Part shown: positions 16,644-24,449 of the stretch, piece by piece
Numbering within the stretch: the stretch's first letter is position 1
Layout of the letters: the number at the start of each line of letters is the position of its first letter
Source of the DNA: Lachnospiraceae bacterium
GTDB lineage: Bacteria; Bacillota; Clostridia; Lachnospirales; Lachnospiraceae
Direction of reading: 5' to 3'
Length of the DNA stretch: 46,924 nt
Assembly (NCBI GenBank): GCA_030524705.1
Contig: JAUNGD010000021.1
Location: 1-46,924 of the forward strand
The notes under the pieces: model-generated
The model's database searches: none
The model's input: the letters and a program-made list of their open reading frames with translations, nothing else
What the model was told of the DNA's origin: nothing
Translations under genes and position numbers: made by a program

Positions 16644-18722
16644 ATGAGATTTACGATCAGACATGAAATGAAGGGCAGGCTCCGTATCCATCTGATGCAG
16701 CCTTCCATGACCTTTGAAGAAGCAGATATTCTAAATGGCTATCTGTGCGGCCATCCGGCGGTCCTGTCTGCGAAGGTATACGAACGTCTGCAGGATGCGG
16801 TGATCTGCTATACCTGCAGCAGAGAAGAGATCATACAGCTCCTCCGAAGCTTCTGCTATGAAAGGGTGCAGGATAAGGATACGTTTCTTCAGAATTCAGG
16901 AAGAAAGCTGAACCGGGAATATTGGGATAAGCTGGTAAATAAGGCCGTATTGCGGGCCGGAACGAAGCTGTTTCTGCCATGTACGGTCCGGGACTGCATC
17001 ACAGCGGTACGATCCGTCAAATACCTGTGGCTGGGGATAAAAACTCTTGCCCGCAGGAAGATAGAGGTGCCCGTGCTGGATGCGGCGGCCATCGGCGTGT
17101 CCCTCCTGCGGGGCGACGCAGATACTGCCGGTTCCATTATGTTTCTGCTGGGAATCGGTGAGATACTGGAGGAGTGGACCCATAAAAAGTCGGTGGATGA
17201 CCTGGCAAGAAGTATGTCTCTGAATGTAAGTAAAGTGTGGCTGAACCGGGATGGACAGGAGATACTGGTACCTGCCTCCGGGATAAAGGAAAACGACCTT
17301 GTCGTGGTGCATATGGGAAATGTTGTTCCCTTTGACGGCGTAGTATCGGAGGGGGACGCCATGGTCAACCAGGCGTCGCTGACCGGGGAATCGCTTCCGG
17401 TGCATAAGAATGCTTCTTCATACGTTTACGCCGGAACCGTTGTGGAAGAGGGCGAGCTGGTGGTGCGGGTAAACCAGACCAGCGGCTCCAGCAAATTTGA
17501 AAAAATCGTTGCAATGATCGAGGATTCTGAGCGGCTGAAATCCTCTCTGGAGGGAAGGGCGGAGCACCTTGCGGACCGTCTCGTTCCATATACCCTTGCA
17601 GGTTCGGCGCTGACCTGGCTTTTATCACGCAATGCAACAAAAGCAGTATCTGTGCTTATGGTAGATTTTTCCTGCGCTCTGAAGCTGGCAATGCCGATTT
17701 CGGTACTGTCTGCGATCCGGGAGGCCAGTAGTCATCATATCACGGTCAAGGGAGGAAAATTCCTGGAGGCTGTAGCAGATGCCGATACGATTGTTTTTGA
17801 TAAAACGGGAACCTTGACGAAGGCAAAACCCACAGTGGTGGATGTCGTTTCCTTTAACGGAGAAGAACCGGATGAGCTTTTACGCATGGCGGCGTGCCTG
17901 GAAGAACATTTCCCGCATTCTATGGCAAGAGCCGTTATTGATGCTGCAAAGGCGAAGCAGCTGGTACATGAGGAAATGCATTCGAAGGTAGAGTACATTG
18001 TTGCCCATGGAATATCCACCAGGATTGACGACCGGAAGGTGATCATTGGAAGCGCACATTTTGTTTTCGAGGATGAAAGATGCGTGATACCGCAGGGAAT
18101 GGAAGCGCGTTTCGCATCACTCCCGCCGGAGTATTCCCATCTGTATCTGGCGGTTGAGGGAAGGCTTGCAGCCGTGATCTGTATTGAGGATCCGCTGAGG
18201 GAAGAAGCTGCCGAAATCATCGGACAGCTGAAGGCCGCCGGAATACAGAAGGCGGTCATGATGACCGGAGACAGCGAGCGGACTGCCTGCGCTATTGCAA
18301 AGCGGGTCGGCGTGGATGAATACTATTCTGAGGTTCTTCCAGAGGACAAGGCAAAATATATTGAAAAGGAAAAAGCAATGGGAAGAAAGGTCATCATGAT
18401 CGGTGACGGTATCAATGATTCCCCGGCGCTTTCTGCGGCGGATGCCGGTATTGCAATCAGTGACGGCGCCGAAATCGCCAGAGAAATAGCGGATATTACC
18501 ATCGCCGCAGAGGATCTGAGGGAGATCGTCGTGTTGAAGCAGATCAGCAATGCGCTCATGGGGAGAATTCAGAAAAATTACAGAGAGATTGTCACCTTCA
18601 ATACGGGCTTGATCGCTCTTGGAGTTGCAGGATTTTTGCAGCCCACGACGTCGGCGCTGCTTCATAACTCTTCAACTTTGATCATCAGCCTCCGAAGCAT
18701 GCAGAGACTGCTGCCGGAGTGA
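16644..18722 (+). CDS. Atypical P1B-type heavy-metal-translocating ATPase
   Basis: 692 residues. A divergent N-terminal HMA-like domain without CxxC (about 1-80), then P-type ATPase domains: TGES (LTGESLPV), phosphorylated Asp386 in DKTGTLT, and hinge GDGINDSPAL. The membrane metal site, normally CPC, reads FSCALKLAMP (Ser343-Cys344), so both the Pro and the first Cys are missing. The nucleotide-domain HP dipeptide is replaced in HFPHSMA. These features suggest a P1B subgroup with unusual metal selectivity. The locus (HMA protein, Fur-like regulator) points to efflux of iron, manganese, zinc or copper, but the metal cannot be assigned. ATG 16644 has AGGGA 10 bases upstream; the longer frame from 16392 overlaps the previous gene and is rejected. 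Confidence 0.85.
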   Translation: MRFTIRHEMKGRLRIHLMQPSMTFEEADILNGYLCGHPAVLSAKVYERLQDAVICYTCSREEIIQLLRSFCYERVQDKDTFLQNSGRKLNREYWDKLVNKAVLRAGTKLFLPCTVRDCITAVRSVKYLWLGIKTLARRKIEVPVLDAAAIGVSLLRGDADTAGSIMFLLGIGEILEEWTHKKSVDDLARSMSLNVSKVWLNRDGQEILVPASGIKENDLVVVHMGNVVPFDGVVSEGDAMVNQASLTGESLPVHKNASSYVYAGTVVEEGELVVRVNQTSGSSKFEKIVAMIEDSERLKSSLEGRAEHLADRLVPYTLAGSALTWLLSRNATKAVSVLMVDFSCALKLAMPISVLSAIREASSHHITVKGGKFLEAVADADTIVFDKTGTLTKAKPTVVDVVSFNGEEPDELLRMAACLEEHFPHSMARAVIDAAKAKQLVHEEMHSKVEYIVAHGISTRIDDRKVIIGSAHFVFEDERCVIPQGMEARFASLPPEYSHLYLAVEGRLAAVICIEDPLREEAAEIIGQLKAAGIQKAVMMTGDSERTACAIAKRVGVDEYYSEVLPEDKAKYIEKEKAMGRKVIMIGDGINDSPALSAADAGIAISDGAEIAREIADITIAAEDLREIVVLKQISNALMGRIQKNYREIVTFNTGLIALGVAGFLQPTTSALLHNSSTLIISLRSMQRLLPE

Positions 18723-18759
18723 GGCCGGGGGGAGAGAGGCACCGGCGCTTCGGATGCGC

Positions 18760-19380
18760 TTACTGGTGATTCAGATAAAACACGGCCAGCTGTGTGCGGT
18801 CCCGCAGATTCAGCTTGGCAAGTATCATACTCAAATAATTTCTTACGGTTCCTTCGCCGAGAAACAGGGATTCGGCAATCTCGCGGTTGCTGAGCCCCTC
18901 GGCGACCCCTCTGATAATTTCAAGCTCCTTTTCGGAAATATCATATTTTCCATAATCAAATTCATTTTTCTTCATCAGCAGCTCCGGGAGACGCTGGATG
19001 ATCTCGCTTCCGAAGACGGTCTGCCCGTTCTGCACGGCCTTGAGCGCGGGAATAATGTGCTCATAATCCTGCTTCAGGAGGTATCCCCTTGTGCCGGTAT
19101 TCAGGGCTTTGACGATGTATTCGTCGTCGGAAAAGGTGGTGAGAAGTATAATTCTGGCTTCGGGATGTTTGGAGAGGATGATCCGGGAGGCTTCCAGACC
19201 GTTCATATCCTTCATGCGGATGTCCAGCAGCAGAATATCCGGCTTCAGCTTTTCAAAAAGCCGGACTGCCTCCTGACCGGAGCCTCCGGTGCCGATGACA
19301 CGGATTTCCGGGTCTGCTTCCAGGATCGTCTTCAATGCGGTGGTGACCAGCAGGTCGTCGTCTACTAAAACAAGGTTCAT
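18760..19380 (-). CDS. NarL/LuxR-family response regulator
   Basis: 206 residues. Receiver domain with acidic pair Asp7-Asp8, phospho-acceptor Asp53 (ILLLDIRMKDMNG) and a late Lys in the LLKQD segment; C-terminal LuxR-type HTH (about 140-200, LSNREIAESLFLGEGTVRNYLSMILAKL). Encoded directly behind its histidine kinase with a 4-base overlap. The divergent ABC exporter operon and the intervening dyad (20647-20660) are its likely targets. Layout resembles B. subtilis yvfRSTU-type modules that respond to membrane-active or cell-envelope stress (analogy). Confidence 0.9.
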   Translation of the reverse strand: MNLVLVDDDLLVTTALKTILEADPEIRVIGTGGSGQEAVRLFEKLKPDILLLDIRMKDMNGLEASRIILSKHPEARIILLTTFSDDEYIVKALNTGTRGYLLKQDYEHIIPALKAVQNGQTVFGSEIIQRLPELLMKKNEFDYGKYDISEKELEIIRGVAEGLSNREIAESLFLGEGTVRNYLSMILAKLNLRDRTQLAVFYLNHQ

Positions 19381-20552
19381 GGGGTAATTCCTTTCTGATA
19401 TTGATTGCGGGGAAGAATAATATAAATGCGAAAGCCCTGGTCATAGCCGACGCTCAGCGTTCCGCCCAGGGCCTGTACGCGGTTCTGGATATTGGAAAGG
19501 CCGAGGCCGGAGGATTGAAGCCAGTCCCTGGAGGCCAGCTTTTCAGGATCAGCCGCCGTGCCGTTGTCCCGAAGGATAAACTGGTAAAAGCCGGGATGCT
19601 CCACGGCGGTGATAGAGGCCTTTGTAGCGTTGCTGTGCCGGGCTATGTTTACCAGGGCTTCTTTTGTAATGGAAATCAGGCTGTATTTGGTCTCCCGGGG
19701 CAGCTCTGAGGAAATATCGTACTGCAGGGTGACGGGGCAGAAGGTAAAATCCCGGATCAGGGCCTGCAGGGATTCCTGGAGATCCACCGTGCTTCCCTGC
19801 AGGTCATGAACGCTTTTGCGTATGTCATCCATGGCCTGGTTCAGGGTGAGGTGAAGCTGCTCCAGAGGCTCCGCGAGGCCGTCCTCCTTGTGGACCGTTT
19901 TCAGGGCGCCCACGATGAGGATGGAGCGCGTCAGCATATGCCCCACGTTGTCGTGTATCTCCCGGGCAATGCGGTTCCGTTCCCGGAGAGTGGCGGTGTA
20001 GATTTCCGCGTTCTGCTTTTCCAGAAGGGACTGATTGCGCTCCTGTAAAAGAAGCTGAAGCTCCGTGTCGTCGTCCCGCATTTTCCGGTAGCTGATCTGC
20101 AGGCTTGTGTGCTCGTTTGTCCTGATCTGTAGGATGACAGAGAAGGCGCAGCCGACGGCAAGATGCAGGATCAGCGTGTATCCCGGCAAATCCTCTGACA
20201 AAAGCCTGCTATAGCTTCCGCGAAGGACGTGAAATACGGACGCAGCCAGAGCTAGGGCCGGAGCCAGAACCCAGGTATGGGAGGCGCGATTCCGGCTCTC
20301 CTGGTTCGGCTTGGGAAGATAATCATAAGACAGCAGCGGAAGAAACAGCGCAAGCTCTGGAACGATGAAAATAAGGGCGGAATATACGGTGCTGAGAAAA
20401 CGGCATATGCGCGTCTGGGGAAGTGCGTAAAACAGCGAGCTGACGGTCACGCAGGCCCAGAAGGCGCAAACAGAAGCCGTTCCCGGTCCGAAAAAAAACT
20501 GGCCCAGTATACAGAACAGGAGCAGTACGATTTTGTCAATAATAATATTCAT
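19377..20552 (-). CDS. Sensor histidine kinase, HisKA_3 (DesK/LiaS-like)
   Basis: 391 residues. N-terminal sensor of about five or six membrane helices (1-145) with almost no extracellular loops (intramembrane-sensing type), a coiled linker, the HisKA_3 dimerisation helix with phospho-acceptor His200 (REIHDNVGH), and an HATPase_c domain (EALVNIARHSNATKA, DNGTA, GLGLSNIQNRVQALGG). Start ATG 20552 was chosen for its AAAGG ribosome site; the frame is open 36 codons further upstream without support. Co-transcribed with the response regulator from the promoter at 20592-20620. Confidence 0.88.
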   Translation of the reverse strand: MNIIIDKIVLLLFCILGQFFFGPGTASVCAFWACVTVSSLFYALPQTRICRFLSTVYSALIFIVPELALFLPLLSYDYLPKPNQESRNRASHTWVLAPALALAASVFHVLRGSYSRLLSEDLPGYTLILHLAVGCAFSVILQIRTNEHTSLQISYRKMRDDDTELQLLLQERNQSLLEKQNAEIYTATLRERNRIAREIHDNVGHMLTRSILIVGALKTVHKEDGLAEPLEQLHLTLNQAMDDIRKSVHDLQGSTVDLQESLQALIRDFTFCPVTLQYDISSELPRETKYSLISITKEALVNIARHSNATKASITAVEHPGFYQFILRDNGTAADPEKLASRDWLQSSGLGLSNIQNRVQALGGTLSVGYDQGFRIYIILPRNQYQKGITP

Positions 20553-20591
20553 AGCATACCTTTCACGAATGGATAAAAAAGAAGTGTATTC

Positions 20592-20620
20592 ATCGTAACA
20601 TAAGCACCCTGGGAAATCAA
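20592..20620 (-). promoter_or_regulatory. Promoter of the two-component system
   Basis: On the - strand: TTGATT (20615-20620), 17-base spacer, TACGAT (20592-20597) with TGT before the -10 (extended -10). Confidence 0.65.
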
Positions 20621-20646
20621 CTTGTTCGCGGAGGATCAAATGAAAA

Positions 20647-20660
20647 ATGACATTTGTCAT
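20647..20660 (+). promoter_or_regulatory. Dyad operator between the two-component system and the ABC exporter
   Basis: ATGACA-TT-TGTCAT is a perfect dyad (seven pairs counting flanking A/T at 20646 and 20661). It is centred about 65 bases upstream of the expected exporter transcription start, a usual activator position, and 30-60 bases upstream of the kinase promoter. Probable site for the LuxR-type regulator encoded next to it. Confidence 0.7.
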
Positions 20661-20706
20661 TCTGTGTTTTTACATCTGACACTTAAAATTCCGCCCCTTC
20701 GGAGGT

Positions 20707-20712
20707 TATAAT
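20707..20712 (+). promoter_or_regulatory. -10 element of the ABC exporter operon
   Basis: TATAAT at 20707-20712. The -35 position (20684-20689) reads TAAAAT and is poor, consistent with an activator-dependent promoter. The GGGAGG ribosome site follows at 20731. Confidence 0.55.
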
Positions 20713-20742
20713 ATGTTCAAAAGTAAAACAGGGAGGTTTTGT

Positions 20743-21675
20743 ATGGTTCATATAGAAAATTTAGTAAAACGCTACGGAGAGGTTCTGGCGCTGGATCACT
20801 TTAATCTGGATATTCAGGAGGGAGAAATCTTCGGGCTTCTGGGGCCGAACGGCTCCGGCAAGACTACGGCTATTAACTGCCTGCTGGCGCTGCTGAAATA
20901 CGATAAAGGAGTAATCACGGTATTCGGAAAGGAGATGCACCCCGACAGTTACGAGCTGAAACGCCAGATCGGCGTGGTGCCCCAGAATGTTGCGGTCTTT
21001 GAGCAGATGTCGGTTTTTGAAAATATTGATTATTTTTGCGGCCTGTACGTGGAGGACAAACAGAAGCGCAGGGAGCTGGTGGAGGAGGCAATACAGTTTG
21101 CCGGTCTGGAGGACTACCGGAAAAAGCTGCCCCGTAAGCTTTCCGGCGGCCTGCTGCGCCGCCTCAATATCGCCTGCGGCATCGTGCATCAGCCCAGGCT
21201 TATCATCCTCGACGAGCCCACCGTGGCGGTGGATCCGCAGAGCCGCAATAAAATTCTGGAGGGGATCGTGGAGCTGAACCGCAGGGGCTCAACGATTATT
21301 TATACCTCCCATTATATGGAGGAGGTAGAGCAGATCTGTACAAGGATCGTCATTATGGATCACGGCAGAAGCATTGCCTCCGGCACGACGGAGGAGCTGA
21401 AGCAAATGATTAAGACGGCGGAGACGATCTGCATCGAGGCCGTCCTGCTGGAGGAGGCTCAGCTGGAGGCCATTCGGTCGCTGCCGCATGTTTTCCAGGC
21501 AGATTATTCTAAGGCCTGTACTCTGACTGTGAAATGTACCAGCGCAAAGCACAATCTGATCCGTATTCTGAATTATCTGCAGGAAAATGGCATATCCTTC
21601 GGCCGGGTACTTTCGGAGCTTCCGACACTGAATGACGTATTTCTGGAAATTACCGGAAAAGAACTGAGAGATTAA
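20743..21675 (+). CDS. ABC transporter ATP-binding protein
   Basis: 310 residues. Walker A GPNGSGKT, Q-loop GVVPQN, signature LSGGLLRR, Walker B LIILDEPT, and the switch His in TSHYMEE. The C-terminal about 90 residues form the extension usual for ABC-2 drug/lantibiotic exporters. ATG 20743 is preceded by GGGAGG at 8 bases; an in-frame ATG at 20713 overlaps the -10 and is rejected. First gene of a three-gene exporter operon (13- base gap, then a 14-base overlap). Confidence 0.92.
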   Translation: MVHIENLVKRYGEVLALDHFNLDIQEGEIFGLLGPNGSGKTTAINCLLALLKYDKGVITVFGKEMHPDSYELKRQIGVVPQNVAVFEQMSVFENIDYFCGLYVEDKQKRRELVEEAIQFAGLEDYRKKLPRKLSGGLLRRLNIACGIVHQPRLIILDEPTVAVDPQSRNKILEGIVELNRRGSTIIYTSHYMEEVEQICTRIVIMDHGRSIASGTTEELKQMIKTAETICIEAVLLEEAQLEAIRSLPHVFQADYSKACTLTVKCTSAKHNLIRILNYLQENGISFGRVLSELPTLNDVFLEITGKELRD

Positions 21676-21687
21676 GGGGGAATCGAC

Positions 21688-22794
21688 GTGCTGCGTTTAT
21701 ACAAATTCAATCTGATCCAGAAGCTTCGGAGGTACGAGGATATTTTCTGGGCTCTGCTTTTTCCGGTCGTTCTGGCAACACTGTTTTATGTGTCCTTTTG
21801 GGACAGTACGCAGGAGCAGATGAAGGCAGTGCCGGTGGCAGTCGTGGAAGAGGGAAACGTCTATTTTGAGCATTTTCTGGATGAAATGGACGGGACGACG
21901 CTGGAGCTTTGCCGGATGGAGGAAGAGGAGGCTTTGAGGGCTTTGGAGGAAGGCGAAATAGAGGGAATCTATTACAGCAAAGAGGAGCCGGCGTTAACTG
22001 TATCCGGGATACAGCTCAATGAGAGTATTCTGGAGACCCTGCTGAAGGCATATTTGCAGAATCAGACTCTTATAAAAGAAATCGGGAAAGAGCATCCGCT
22101 GGGGCTCCTTGACGCCATGGCCGCCGTTTCTGATTATCAGGAGCTGGTGGAGCCGGTCAGCGTCGGCGGACGGACTATGAATAATTCCATCACCTACTTT
22201 TTTGCATTGATTGCCATGGCCTGCCTGTTCGGGGCTTTTATGGGAATGTCTTCGGCAGTGAATCTGAGGGCGGATCAGTCGCCGCTGGCTCTGCGGCGCA
22301 GCGTCATTCCCGTGAACCGGCTTAAAATGGTGCTCAGTGAGATGCTGGCAGCCTTTACGATACAGTTCTTCTGCGTCTGCCTGCTGCTTCTTTACCTGCG
22401 GTTTGTCCTCGGCATTTCCTTCGGTCCGCAGTGGCTTCTTTTGCTTCCGGTGTGTATCCTGGGCAGCATGACGGGGGTCTCGATGGGGCTTTTTGTCGGC
22501 ACGCTGCATTTACAGGAGGGGCCTAAAAATGGAATTCTCGTCAGTGTTTCACTGGTAATGAGCTTCATGGCCGGCCTGATGTTCGGAAATATGAAGGATA
22601 TTATTGAGCATCATGTTCCGTTTCTGAACAGGATCAATCCGGCGGCTCTCATATCCGACGCGTTTTACAGCATATCTGTCTATGAGAACCGGGGAAGATA
22701 CAGCATGAATCTTATCCTGCTGGGGATTATCACTCTTATTCTTACTCTAAGCAGTTTTCTGAAATTAAGGAGGGAGCGCTATGACAGTCTTTAA
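21688..22794 (+). CDS. ABC-2 type exporter permease 1
   Basis: 368 residues, GTG start behind GGGGG. One N-terminal membrane helix, an extracytoplasmic domain of about 150 residues with acidic helices, then about five membrane helices (from ITYFFALIAMACLFGAFMG to the C-terminal LILLGIITLILTLSSFLKL). Architecture of ABC-2 half-permeases (YhgE/YvfS type). Pairs with the next gene to form a heterodimer powered by the preceding ATPase. Substrate unknown; antimicrobial or lipid-like compound export is inferred from the linked envelope-sensing system. Confidence 0.88.
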   Translation: MLRLYKFNLIQKLRRYEDIFWALLFPVVLATLFYVSFWDSTQEQMKAVPVAVVEEGNVYFEHFLDEMDGTTLELCRMEEEEALRALEEGEIEGIYYSKEEPALTVSGIQLNESILETLLKAYLQNQTLIKEIGKEHPLGLLDAMAAVSDYQELVEPVSVGGRTMNNSITYFFALIAMACLFGAFMGMSSAVNLRADQSPLALRRSVIPVNRLKMVLSEMLAAFTIQFFCVCLLLLYLRFVLGISFGPQWLLLLPVCILGSMTGVSMGLFVGTLHLQEGPKNGILVSVSLVMSFMAGLMFGNMKDIIEHHVPFLNRINPAALISDAFYSISVYENRGRYSMNLILLGIITLILTLSSFLKLRRERYDSL

Positions 22795-23944
22795 AGGGTA
22801 TTTTCTGATCATCCGGCGGAATATCTGGACGATTATGATGTATATTATGATTTTTGTCGTTATTTCCTGTATGATTGAAATTTCTTTCCGGGATTCGGCT
22901 GTTACCGGAGGCTTCACCTCGGCAAGGGTGAAGGTGGCGGTGATGGACAGAGAGGGCGGCGTCCTGGGAGATACCCTGCGCTGCCTGATGCAGGAGGAAC
23001 AGGATCTGGTGGAACTACCGGACGAGAAACAGAGGCTGCAGGAGGAGCTGTTTTACGGAAATGTCGATTACGTGCTGATCGTCCCGGAAAATGCTTCCGA
23101 AGCGCTGGAGCAGGGAGAAAAAGCAATACAGAGTGTGACGGTTCCGAATTCCGTATCCTCGTTTTACGTGGAATCGCAGGTGGATTCCCTGCTGAATCAG
23201 ATACGGGTCTGCCTGGCCGCGGGCTTTCCTTTGGAGGAGGCCTGTGCGAAATCGCTGGAAATCGCTGAAATATCTGCGGACGTGAAGCTGATGGATGTAA
23301 ACGGAAACGCAGGGATCCGGGAGGGGTACAACTATTATTTCGGCTATATGCCGTATGCTTTTCTCGGAGCGGCTGTCATGTCAATGAGCGTTGTGATTAT
23401 GGAGTTTAAGAAAAAAGACATCCGCAGAAGGATACAAAGCTCTGCGGTGCCCTTTTACCGGCAGAACATTGCGATGATCCTGTCCTTCGGCGCAGTAGGA
23501 ATCCTGATCTGGGGTATCTGCGTTCTGATGCAGGCAGTCCTGTACCAGGGGGGAATATTCCGAAGTCCCCATGTAGGATATTATATTCTGAACAGTCTTG
23601 TATTTATGGCGGCAAGCCTTTCCATCGCTTATCTTACCGGGATGATCGCAAACAGCCCGGGCGCCTTAAATGGATTGAACAATATCATTTCACTGGGCCT
23701 GTGCTTCCTGGGTGGTATTTTCGTACCCATCGAGATGCTGGGAAACGATGTGGAGCGGGTATCGCGTTTCCTGCCCACCTACTGGTATTCCAGGATCAAC
23801 GGGATTCTCGGAGACTACGGGAGCATCAGTGCAGAGCTGCAGAAAACGATCAGATTGGGGGTTGCGGTTCAGCTTCTGTTTGCGGCGGCGTGCTTTGCTG
23901 TGACACTGGCGCTGCGGAGGATGCAGATGCGGGAGAAGGATTAG
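22781..23944 (+). CDS. ABC-2 type exporter permease 2
   Basis: 387 residues; its start overlaps permease 1 by 14 bases with a GGAGGG ribosome site inside that gene. Same layout as permease 1: N-terminal helix (IIRRNIWTIMMYIMIFVVISCMI), large extracytoplasmic domain, five C-terminal helices (AFLGAAVMSMSVVIM ... LLFAAACFAVTLAL). FVPIEMLGN and FLPTYWYSRING in the last third are typical of ABC-2 permeases. Likely subunit of the same exporter. Confidence 0.88.
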   Translation: MTVFKGYFLIIRRNIWTIMMYIMIFVVISCMIEISFRDSAVTGGFTSARVKVAVMDREGGVLGDTLRCLMQEEQDLVELPDEKQRLQEELFYGNVDYVLIVPENASEALEQGEKAIQSVTVPNSVSSFYVESQVDSLLNQIRVCLAAGFPLEEACAKSLEIAEISADVKLMDVNGNAGIREGYNYYFGYMPYAFLGAAVMSMSVVIMEFKKKDIRRRIQSSAVPFYRQNIAMILSFGAVGILIWGICVLMQAVLYQGGIFRSPHVGYYILNSLVFMAASLSIAYLTGMIANSPGALNGLNNIISLGLCFLGGIFVPIEMLGNDVERVSRFLPTYWYSRINGILGDYGSISAELQKTIRLGVAVQLLFAAACFAVTLALRRMQMREKD

Positions 23945-24000
23945 AAAGTGAAAGAAAACGATTGGAGGGAGATGACCGGTGCAAGCGATAAAAAATTAAT

Positions 24001-24085
24001 ATATAGATCTCCGATATATAGTGCTTGACATATATAGATAACCGATATATAATGGGCTTATCAGATATATAGATTGTCGATATAT
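24001..24085 (+). promoter_or_regulatory. Consensus promoter covered by three PadR-type operator copies
   Basis: Three copies of ATATAGATNNNCGATATAT at 24001-24019, 24032-24050 and 24067-24085, spaced 31 and 35 bases (about three helical turns). A perfect TTGACA (24025-24030), 17-base spacer, TATAAT (24048-24053) promoter lies across copy 2, which fills the spacer and -10. Very probably autorepression sites of the PadR protein encoded just downstream. Confidence 0.85.
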
Positions 24086-24102
24086 GAAAGGAGATGTATG
24101 AT

Positions 24103-24435
24103 ATGGCAATTGACAGAAGCTTATCATCGGGAAGCACTCCCATGCTTTTGCTGAAGCTGTTGTCTGAGAAGGACATGTACGGCTATGAGATCATTGAGAC
24201 GCTGCGGGAGCGTTCCCAGAACGTATTTGAAATGAAGGCCGGGACGCTGTATCCTCTGCTGCATTCGCTGGAGGAAAAGGGACTCCTGACCGCTTATGAA
24301 AGGGAGGTATCCGGCAAGGTACGAAAATATTATTGCATTACGAAGGAAGGACGCAAAAGCCTTGTACAGAGGCAGGAAGAGTGGGAGCGGTACTCCCGGG
24401 CCGTTGCGGACGTGATGAGTCTGACACCGGCTTGA
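24103..24435 (+). CDS. PadR-family transcriptional regulator
   Basis: 110 residues: a winged helix with the PadR signature MYGYEIIETL...AGTLYPLLHSLEEKGLL...RKYYCITKEGRKSL and a short C-terminal helix. ATG 24103 has AAGGAG 9 bases upstream; ATG 24094 abuts the ribosome site. Directly followed (14-base gap) by a membrane protein gene, which is presumably its regulated partner. Expected to bind the three repeats in its promoter and to respond to a small amphipathic ligand, as other PadR proteins do. Confidence 0.92.
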   Translation: MAIDRSLSSGSTPMLLLKLLSEKDMYGYEIIETLRERSQNVFEMKAGTLYPLLHSLEEKGLLTAYEREVSGKVRKYYCITKEGRKSLVQRQEEWERYSRAVADVMSLTPA

Positions 24436-24449
24436 AGGGGGGCGGGAGT

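Noticed and set aside
18754-19368. + strand 204-codon frame opposite the response regulator
   Set aside because: Antisense shadow; the - strand product has all receiver and LuxR motifs.
24001-24085. CRISPR-like repeats
   Set aside because: Only three imperfect AT-rich 19-base copies with short unequal gaps, lying over a promoter; no cas genes. They are operators.
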